Part shown: positions 45,790 through 56,300 of the stretch, piece by piece | Numbering within the stretch: position 1 is the first letter of the stretch | How the letters are laid out: every line of letters starts with the position of its first letter | From: Pycnopodia helianthoides | Taxonomy: Eukaryota; Echinodermata; Asteroidea; Forcipulatida; Asteriidae | NCBI GenBank assembly: GCA_032158295.1 | Contig: CM063249.1 | Coordinates: forward strand, 20,772,270 to 20,836,269 | Length of the DNA: 64,000 nt | Direction of reading: 5' to 3' | Notes under the pieces: generated by a model | What the model was told of the DNA's origin: nothing | The model's database searches: none | Seen by the model: the letters and a program-made list of their open reading frames with translations, nothing else | Translations under genes and position numbers: made by a program

Positions 45790-48003
45790 AGTGTGGCTAT
45801 GGTGAATCTTTGTTTTTTTCTTTGAAGAGAGGTGGAGAAAAAGAAAAAATCTCATCAAACCATCCAAACCTCCCACCCTCCAATACATGACCATCCATAC
45901 AATACGGTGCTAGAATTTTGAAATCAATATTGACTGCATTGATTAATTGATCAAATTAATAATATATGACATAGGAGGTCCGGTATTCAGAATGTATTTA
46001 GAATGTGTGTCATGTTTTTTGAAAGTGGTAAAAATTGGGCAAATCTGGTGACTAGTCTGACCAAAATAGACGAAATTGCAATTTCGCCACTTTTTTGCAC
46101 TGCATGACTCGTAACCCTCCGGTCTCCGACCGTCGGGAGGATGGAGGGTTACGATTATCGCAACTAAAACAAGGCAAGTTTTAGGTCACTGTGCGCATTG
46201 TAAACAACCCCTAGAGACGAAGTAACATTTTCTACTTGCCAAACATTGAGTCTCCTCTCTGTTGACCAAATTTTGGAGATAGTTAAGGTTCCACTGGAAA
46301 GTTGTACTTGTAAAAACAAAAAGTTAGGGTATTTAGATCTTTTCTACAAGGTACAAAAATATGTCATACTGTCAGGGCCAAAAACATTTTTTTGTGGCTG
46401 CCTAAAAAGGTTCAACAAACACTGTTCCAATTCACAATTCACGACGATCAAATCACATCACTCAACTTTCAGCTGAGCATTCTGGGGGGAAAATACAGTA
46501 GGCCTAAGATTAAAGAAAGCCATATGCCTTAAATCATTTTCTCATATTCTGGAAAAATTAGTGTAACCCTCACACTGGGAGGGATGAATAAACATACGAT
46601 TGTTAGTGATGTGTCTATGAATGAGAAATCTAGACGTTCTTTTCAAAATGATCACCTGTGATGATAATGGTCATTTCTGATTGTGAAAGTGACAAAGAGC
46701 AAACTGATGTACTTATTTGCCATTAATTTTGTTGGCCATTAAATAACAGCTGAAAAACTATTATTATTTATAGTATTATTTGTATTTATATAGGCTACAA
46801 GTTATCAGGTATTTTAACATCGTCAACACAAAAACATAACTGTGATGAGTATGCTATAATAATGATGGTTGGATTATGTTTGTTTTATTTTGTCGTGGTA
46901 TTTATTAATTAGTAATTTATGAAACTGTCTTTATGTTTTAATGCCCGACAAAAACAAAGCAGACGACGCACGTTTGTTCTCACGCATTCAGTCATTTCCC
47001 CCGATCCACGTGTGCGCTTCCGGGAACACATGAAGAGGAAGAAAATCGGCTCAATTTCGTTCCCGATTTAACGGACCCATCCATCGTTGACGGCTGTTAA
47101 CGTCCTTTATGATATTATGAGACTTTGTGTGGTTGTCCCGTGCTAGTCAGTCTTCACCATCCATTATGGCAAGCCAAAGGGGAAAGTATTAATTATATAA
47201 ATGAAACAATTATATATAATTTGTATGTTAAATATAATTTATATTATATAAGGATGTAAATTATACAAAACATACATTAATATATAAAACATCTTACAAA
47301 ATATCGAAGGTCAAAAAAAAAGTAACAAAATATATTTGTCAAAAAACATTTAGAAAGGGTAGGATTGCAGGTATTTTAATCTATGCACACAGCCGACTTA
47401 CAAGAAAATGTGGAAAGTGCATATCTGGTTTCAGGCATGTTCATTACAAACATCGTGGGTAAAATAAAGTGTTACTATCCGGCGTTTCTCAAATTCAAGT
47501 GTATTATCATTATTACACTTGTCCGGCAATCCCTTGAATAGGGGAACAATACTTGAATATGCCGGTAACGACGTTAAATATAATTATTTTATCCTGTACA
47601 AATTGGCACGTTGGTTTTTTTAAAATGCTTATAATGTTATTGTTGCAAATATAAACAATTACAAGGGAGATATCCTAAAAGAGTAATTTTGGCATAGGCC
47701 TAACAGAAAAAAAAAAGCGAATGGCATAAGTTGAAAAAAATCCATCCTGTCACCGGGGAAAAAACTACACACACACTGATATTGCACACACACTTGCGAC
47801 CTTTCTCCTTCCCCCTCTCTCTTTCCACCCCTTCTTTTTATCATTTTTTAGGAGACCCTCTTGGGGGAGGGAGGGAGGCTCAACCCCCGAGCACCACCCC
47901 TTCCACTGATTATACCACCAAGTCGTACAACCACTAATGCCGAGCGAACGTGCACGCTAATGTTGACATACATACATCCCCACATGCTGACATACATGAG
48001 TAC

Positions 48004-48150
48004 CACGTGACACAATGACGTTCTCAGATCGCTCAGAGTAGTGCAGTGGTGGTCCATAATTCGCGTGGTCCATCAATCGCTGTAGATCGAGCGGTGACAG
48101 TTATTTCTTCCTCCATGGTTTATATAAGAAGTCTAACAAACTAAGACACA
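48004..48150 (+). promoter_or_regulatory. DDC core promoter (TATA type)
   Basis: TATATAAG at 48121-48128 lies about 30 bp before a plausible start site and is followed by an exon-like stretch ending in a strong donor (CATTCA|GTAAGTAC at 48190/48191). Upstream are an E-box CACGTG (48004-48009) and a CRE-like half site TGACGT (48016-48021). A TATA box fits a tissue-restricted neurotransmitter enzyme. The link to DDC is inferred from the matching acceptor at 50318/50319, 42 bp before the ATG. Confidence 0.6.
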
Positions 48151-48190
48151 GTGATCTGAGTAACTCGTGTTGCAGGAGAACATACATTCA
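48151..48190 (+). other. Predicted noncoding first exon of DDC
   Basis: A short leader between the predicted start and the donor GTAAGT at 48191. It would splice to 50319 (acceptor TTTCTTTTACAG), leaving a 5' UTR of roughly 80 nt. Start site not directly visible. Confidence 0.5.
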
Positions 48191-50318
48191 GTAAGTACAC
48201 GAAAAGGGTAGGTTTTGTTTTTGGCTGGTTAGTGTTTGTTTAGTCCGTGTCAATATTAGCTGCAGCTGGAGATTATACCTAGTGTTGCACAATCAATTTA
48301 ATTTCTACCCCGTTCACCTAGTATACTCACAACATAGAGCAAGGAATTAAACCATAATGATGCTGAACATTGATGATCTTGCTTCGTTGTCGTCTAAATG
48401 CTGGGAACACCTATATTGTTGTCAACATATTATGTTGTATACATGGCCTACCCTTTTAAAGTTATGTGGGTTTCGAGGCATTTTCTAGGTACATGTAGTC
48501 TACATCGCAACCAAGGATATAGACTTCAGAATTTTCCGCATCGCAGCGAACACGGACGGAATCGCAGAAATTTGCCGAATTTGTCGGCGCTCTGTATAAT
48601 TATAGCTCCGTGGTATAATTATGTTATTATTTACACAGAGCGCCGAAAAATACGGGGAACATGTTGACATATGAAACGCTTGTATCGAAGCTCTGTGTTC
48701 CCCAAATGTAATGCCATTTTTGAAATATATTCTCTTTCATTTTCGAAATGTTCCATGGTCTAATTTATATTGTGTACATATTTCAAAATGGCTTTTTGGC
48801 CTTGGAACATTTATTGCACACTAACCCTTGTGCCCTCATGATGAATTTGACTCAGTCACTCCGTCCGAGTCCCGGCCTCGCCGCCCGATATTGCATAGCA
48901 TAATTTTACCTTTGCCACGGTGACCAGGTTGCGGTGACCATTGATGACCTTTGGAGTGGACTCTTCTATTGCACAATATGAGGACAACAATACAAACAAG
49001 CGAAGGAAACCAGCAACGACAAGTTGAATATTCAGTATTGTATCATCAAGGTTTATTTCTTTGGCATTTTCTGAACCAAACTCATTGTCACAAATAGATT
49101 ACAATACAAAACAGTTCATGTACCAAATTTAACCTCATTAAATGAGCATTGGGTTAAAAAATAAAGGTGTACACAAATTTACAAAAATAATACTGGATGG
49201 ATTTCTGTACATGATGGGCACCAAACTTCAAGCACAAAGAGCAAAGAATAATGCAAGTATAATGTTTACTATACAATGTAAGTTTGACATTCTATACAAG
49301 TACCACGATTTAAATGTATAATCCATTAATATTTAAACCAAATTCTCTTTTACCAGATTTGGTTAAAATCAAACATTGAAGTTGTCCTACACATTGTCCA
49401 TGTTAAAAAAGGACACACTAGCACTTACTAATTTTGAATACCACAAACACAAAGCCAAACATTTTAGAAAAGTGCTAAACAATACGTGTACATTTATGTT
49501 AGAGAAACTTCACAGCAAAAAACAACAAGTTGAATTCTGCTACACTCACAAGCTTTGAGACTTTTCTAGCCTGATGGAAACTGAAAAAAATCTACTGACC
49601 AAGTGGATGCATAGAACATGTTCGCTTATTGTGACCGTCCTGCCTTAAGAAAAAAAAAAAAAAAAATTTTTTTTAAGGTGTTCGGAGCATAGCTCGGAAC
49701 GCCTCTTGTTTTAATTTTTTTTTAACACAGATGCTGCATTTGACCTGCCACTGTGAGATGCGTTGGCATTTTTTCCCCGGCATTCTAAGGAGATGCTGTT
49801 TTTGCATAATCGGTTGTTGTGCCGGTTTTCCAAAATTTGTTGCTCTAAAATTCCACTTGGTCACTAGATCATTCAACTTTTCAAGGCCCTGTTGACAGAA
49901 AAATGTGGGATTTCCATACAATCTCATTACTTAGGGAACATGGTAGGCAAGGACATGCATATTTGCAAGATAAACACATCTATAGACTAAAATAGAGGCT
50001 TACCCATGCCTTTGCAGATGATTCAAACTCATCAATCTCATTATTGGACAAAGTAGAGTTCAGCTGGCCCACCAATGCTTTGAAACTGGTCAAAAGTGTT
50101 TTGACTTGCTCAAGTTTAGGACGATTTGCGAATTTGCATTTTTCTCGACTTTGACTTTATTTCAGAGGGAAATATTTCACAGAAAATAGTCGTTCTAGTA
50201 TGAACTTCATAATCAGTGTGCTTTCGGACTAAAATTGTACAATAATTTGTTTAGCCTTACCAATCCTGTATTTATAATACCTTTAATGACGGATTCTCCG
50301 CTGCTGTTTCTTTTACAG
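48191..50318. other. DDC 5' UTR intron
   Basis: About 2.1 kb with no plus-strand exon I can support. On the minus strand 49673-50150 holds two exon-like pieces (see separate entry). An A-run/T-run junction lies at 49650-49676. Confidence 0.5.
49673..50150 (-). CDS. Candidate two-exon minus-strand coding fragment, unknown
   Basis: Transcript order: an exon-like piece from about 50150 to a donor after ...ESSAKAW|GTAAGC (near 50006), then an acceptor TTTTTCTGTCAACAG and a piece starting GLEKLNDLVTKWNF (49888) that reads to a stop at 49673. Both joins are phase 0, and the peptide is helical and charged. The last codons run into a small hairpin (GCGTTCCGAGCTATGCTCCGAACACC) and a T-run/A-run tail, which suggests the 3' end of a retroposed or repeat-derived sequence. 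I do not recognise the protein. It lies inside the DDC 5' intron on the opposite strand. Confidence 0.3.
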
Positions 50319-50360
50319 TAAACTGGAACACCACTGTTAACCAGAACAGCTCTGTCCGAC

Positions 50361-53300
50361 ATGACAAACTCTTCTGATTTCCGAGAGTGGGGTAAGGAGA
50401 TGGTTGACTACGTTGCCGATTATCTGGACGGCATATCTGAGAGGCCTCCATTGTCTAAAGTAAAGCCGGGATACCTGAGGAGTCTGATTCCTGATGAGGC
50501 ACCACAGTACCCGGATAAATGGCAGGATGTTATGAAAGACATTGAGCGAGTCATCATGCCAGGGGTAAGCACGACATGATGTTTAAAGAGGGGCTCCAAG
50601 GTCAAATTCAGTTTGGTGATGCACTTATTTTCCGATAGACAACGTGGGGAAACATTTACAAGTCTACAACCTTACGTTAAAATGGTGTTAAATGGCATTT
50701 CATTTTCAGAGCGAAATTTAAAACATGACATCCTCTATCAAAAACAAACGAGGCTACAAATTTGTGTACAAATCAAATGGGATTTTTGATGGATGGAAAG
50801 AATAATAATAAGAAAAACAAATACAAATCTTGACGTAAACAATAGCTGTTCCGACTACTATGTCGGAACGGCTAATGACACATCATTTTAATACTGTTAG
50901 TCTTGTGTACATGTATCCATTTGCAAATGAAAGAAATACACGTAAAAAAGCAGTGAAAGGTTTTATTGAGCATACGAAATCTACATTTGATGTTAATAAG
51001 TCAACCTTAATTACACAAAAAGCAGCCAATCGTCGAGCTGACGTCAGAATGTCAACACAATAACTCTTTTTTAATTTCCCGTCCGGAAACTGTTGATTTC
51101 TTTGTAAGCTTCAAACGTATGTCGCTGTTTGATCTTGCAGTAATAATAACCCCGCACCGTATGGAGTTAAATCAAGTCTTAAGTTTCTGTGGTTAATAAT
51201 TGGATATGGAAGGAGGCTGGAAGCCCAGGTAGAAAGCAACGTATCAGTAATGAGCATTACTAATTAACCCATGATTTCCGTCAACAAAAAACCTCGCCTT
51301 TTAGCACGCAAAGAGCTGTTTGGTGACGTAGGCTAATTATCTGATGGACAAAGGACAGAAGAACATCTTTCGTATAACATATATTTTCTTACTGAGATTA
51401 GTTAATTGAGGTCGCTGCATAACGGTGTAGGTATTGGAAGGACTTAGACCAATGGCAACAAACACACATACTAACAAAATAACATAATAACAAAATAATC
51501 TGGTGTTATACAATCTGGTTTAATAACAACGTGATCGGCTTGTCCTCAGTAAAATTTTGATTTTTTTTAGACTGAACATCCAACAGACTTTCTACGATAA
51601 GTACCTAGACTAATAATCTTATGTTTGTGGCTAAGAACAATTAAATACAATAATGTGAGCTTTTAAACCCTTTTAAAATGTTAATCAGCATTTTAAAAGA
51701 TTGTAAATTGCTAACCTTAAAAGCCCGGGCTACATCTAGGTACAACTTTGGGGCTACATATAGGTCGGGATGTACGAAAAATTTGGGGCAACATTTAAGT
51801 CGGGGCTACATTTAGGTACACATTTTCATCGGCTACATTTAGGTCGAGGATAGTTACAAGTTCAGGGCTACAATTAGGTCGGACTACATTAGTACAAAGT
51901 TTAGGCTACATTTAGGTCGGGGTTATATTTAGTTACACAGAACGGGGCTACAATTATTTCTGGCTACATTAGGTACAAGTTGGTTACATTTAGTTCGGGG
52001 TGACAACTAGTTACATGTTCAGGGCTACAATTAGGATGGGGCTACATTTAGGTACAATCTCAGGGCTACAACTACTTTGAGCCACATTTAGGGCTCTGAT
52101 TGTCCTGGGAATATGCCAGAAAACCTCCAACACATCGCTAAAGAAAGCAGAAACTTGCACAGAATCCCAACAATAACCCTTTAAATAATTTTTCCCCGTG
52201 ATAGTAACAGGCCTAACCGTATTTGATGAAATGTTCACAAGGGTGAAAGTTAATTTACACTTCATAAACCAACAAAAGGCAAGCACTAATGGTCCTCATT
52301 TATGATGTCCCTCCGAGCCCACTGTAAAATTGCAGCTAATGCATGGTTTCTCCAATATGATAAATGAACACCATGAAGTATCCATAGGTACTTTGTTGTT
52401 ATTGTCATAATGGTCTAGGACTTTAAACATGGCAATGATAAATAATTCGGTTTTTACCATGGTACCCCAAACTGATTGAAATGTCAACCTCACTTAACCA
52501 TTCATTGAAAGGAAAAGACTTTTAGCTTAGTTAATTCATAAATCGTAGTCATCTATTTATTGTAGTTTACAAGATTACAACCATTCATTGAAAGGAAAAG
52601 ACTTTTAGCTTAGTTAATTCATAAATCGTAGTCATCTATTTATTGTAGTTTACAAGATTGATTTTTCCTTTTTGTTTTTAATTTTTGAATTACAGCATTC
52701 GAGACACAATTGTCTTTTTCCCCATCTGTATGGCCCACGTCTCATTTCCCGAATTCCTAATTAGCAGTTAGAACTCGCTTATTTTAGAACCATACGAAAG
52801 TCTCACTGAACGCAATAATATACGTTTTGAAGCGTTCCTTTTCAAGGTTACGAATTATCTATGTGGTTAGCTCGTTAAACACACTGGATTGGACTTTCTA
52901 TTGGATCCCCCTCCAAACCCTTCCAAACCGTAGTTCTCCAATCCCCAAATCACCCTCTTTACTTTTCGATGAGATATTTATGCCACTGCAATAATGAGTC
53001 AAGTCTTAAGTATGATTCATTCAACCAGGCAGGTTAATTATTAATGTGGGACAGTGCGGCGTATCATTTGAAACCACGTTCAGCCACTGGCACAACAGGT
53101 GCTGGACTCAAGTTGTGTCTTCTGTATCTTACTCCATATTCCGAACCGATTGAGTGGGCAGCTAAAAACTGGAGCAATCGCCGTATTTTCGATTTTGCCA
53201 AAGGTCTTGTTCCCGTGTGCAAGGTTTCAATGTATCAACGCTCGTCATGTAATCCTACTGGTTCGTCCTTGAGGCAGTCTCGCTTTCAGTGGCCGAGCTG

Positions 53301-56300
53301 TTATTGTCTGTTTGTTTGGTTGGGTTTTTTGTATATAAAAGAAAGGTTGTATTATTAATTTGAGGTACTTTTCACTTATCCCTGCACTGGGAGCTTTAAG
53401 CTTCCCACTAATACGTCAGGTATCCTTTTAAAATTAGAAGACGAATCACGTTCATAGCAATGTGGGCCGTTTCATAAAGGTTTTGCTTGTTTGAAGGACT
53501 ATTTAGAACAACTGTATTAATCGCAACAGATGATTGTGAAAGCATAAACAATCCGTTAAAGTGCTAAAATATCCACTGCACAGTGTACATCGTGAAAACG
53601 ATTTTTATCATTGTATAATAACTCAAATTGGTTAAAGGCCAGACGTTACCCTGCAGATCGTCTTTCTCGAAGGCTAAAAATGACAATACAACACACATAA
53701 ACAGATATAGGCCTGCAACTGTAGAAAGTATAATAATGGTGCTTCCTTTGAACTTAATAATTTTGTTTATTCACTTTTTCTTTGTTGATCATTGCTAATT
53801 ATTAATCCTGACGTAATTCTTATAATCTATTAGCATTATGCGAATAAATTATGTGAATTAGAATTACGTCAGGATTAATAATTGGCTTTAGTAAAGACCC
53901 TTGGTCGTCACTACTGAGTCTTGTGACACTCTAACCAAGTACTAAATCATTGATCTGACTTGCTAGCCTCCAGTGTGTATTGATTAAACATACATAATGA
54001 AATGTCCTCAGGAATAGCTAGGCCTATTCCACTCTCTAGAACACGTATATTTACATTTCCCCCTTTTTTCTATATTTGTTTGATTAGAAAACACAGATTA
54101 TCGGTTTATGTTTGGAAAGGGAATGAATTACTGTGCTGAGTTTTTAGGTGAGATTATTCCTCGTCCGTGGCAGTATTTCGAGGAAAAGATTGTCCGGAAG
54201 TCAATTATTTGGCTCTACAAAATGGCAGAACGTGTTAGTTCACGATGTAAAAGGAAAACCACACAATTTTGAGAGCTATATTTTTGTGAATAACTATATT
54301 CTACTTTTAAAACATATTAATTTCATAACAAACGTTTTTTATAGCCAAAAGCGCCCAATCTAAAGGCAACGTGTCCCTTGCCCTGGATTGTGCGATTTGG
54401 GCTATAAAAAACGATTGTTTTGAAATGAATATAGTTGGAAAGATGTCAAAAATCAAAATACCAAATGGCGGACCGCGTTAGTTCACGAAGCAAAAGGAAA
54501 ACCACACAATTTCGAGGCATATTATTATGTGTGGATCATAATTTTCAATTTTTAAAACATCATTCCGACCATATTCAATGCATAACGTACGCTTTCAAAC
54601 GCTTTTTGTAGCCCAAATAGCCCAATCCAAGGCAACGTGTCCCTTCAACAGTATATTTTCTTCCAGTTCTTCAAGATTTACATTGAATCAGATCAATCTT
54701 ATGTCCATGACTGATCTTAAATTATTAATTTCTCTGTACAAGAACTCAGGTTACTAAATTTCCAGTTCTGCAAGATTTACATTGAATCAGATCAATCTGA
54801 TGTCCATGACTGATCTTAAATGATTAATTTTCGAGTGATAATTTCTCTGTACACGAACTCAGGTTACTCACTGGCATTCACCGCATTTCCATGCCTACTT
54901 TCCTACCGGTAATTCATTTGCTGCAATACTGGGTGATATGTTATCGGATGCCATTGGATGCATCGGATTCAGCTGGGTAAGTTTGCCGCAATTTGATACT
55001 GATGATATAACATTTTGTTGACTACTTTGCAGAATAATTGGAAACCATTGCGTCTCTTCACAAGTGTCGTAAATGCAGTACATGTACCTAGTTTACACTG
55101 TAAAAGCTATATGAGCGAAATTTTCTTTAATGGGAATGCTATTAAAACCTTGCTCACATTGTGTTTGTTAGTCAGTGATTTTTAATTTTGATATTTTTAC
55201 TCTTCTGATTTTTTTCGTAATTATCGATCAAAAAATTATGCCCCAACCCAAAGGTTTTGAAAAACTAGCTACACTTCTGCCGTGGACGGCGTGCGTCAGA
55301 ATGGCAAATGAATACTTTGACGTCATTTGCGGGATGTTGCTTTGTTATACCCCCTTGTTGCAACAAAGCAGCTATTCAAAACAGTGCTCCCTCAATTGAC
55401 GTATCATGGTTGATGACGTAATGGGGATTTCTGCGAATCTTTCTGAAATGCACAATAAAAGGGTGTTCAAAATGTTTTTTTTTTTTTTTTTTTTTTACAA
55501 TTAAAGTCTGTTTAATCTCATGTTAACTAAATTTTCCTTATTGATTGAAAACAATTTAAAAGAAAATCAGCAAAGATTACTTGTTGACGTTTCGTTTAAG
55601 CTGAGTGGCTTTAAGCAATGCATTAAACAAACCGTGACGTCATCAGTACAGGGGTCAGTTGAAATGATACATCTTATCATTGAAGTAGTAACATTAATTG
55701 ATTAAACAGGGAGCTACACTTGTTGAGTTCATTGATGAGGAATTCTGGGCCTTTTCCAAACTGATGGGCCTAGGCTCCGGCTCCGGCCTGAGCTCCGTAA
55801 TTCATTTTGGAGCAGTGTGCAATTTGCACTGTACTTACTTCAATATCAAACGGAGACGAAGCCAGAGCTTGGAAAACGCTCTAGATTACAGAGTTTACCT
55901 CACCGTAGCAAACCTTGTTAATCGGACTGAAGGTGGTAAGGTTAATTATATGTTGATCTATATCGAAAATATTTGTGTACGGCAACTTTTAAATATAACG
56001 ATCAAAAAGGCATATTTTAAAGGGTGTGTACAACATTGGTAAGATTGAAAATATAAATGTTCACAGATTTGCACACAACTTACATGGTATAAAGATGGTC
56101 ATGGTGGTAAACTTCCCTTGAGATAGTTTTGCTTGAAATGCTATAGTTTTTAGGAAATGAGTAAAACAGTTAGTCTTTAACGCACATAATGGGGTTTTCC
56201 ACTGTTTTCTCATGACCCTAAAGACCGCTTGAGCTTAACATTTCACAGGTTTGTTATTTCGTGTATATGTTGGGTCACTTAAAGTGTGGATACTAGTCTT

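Larger units (their letters stand above)
41535..48003. other. Intergenic region between the NLR gene and the DDC promoter
   Basis: This region separates two divergent genes. It holds a SINE (42108-42330), a LINE fossil (42395-42560), a small hairpin at about 43884-43955 (GGGAATTCCCAGAGACAGCC against its inverse), a candidate lone exon (44216-44421), the palindromic element 45136-45789 and simple-sequence stretches. The NLR promoter and noncoding exon should lie near its left side. From 45.8 to 47.9 kb I see nothing recognisable apart from a repeat of about 60 bp at 47040-47110. Confidence 0.5.
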
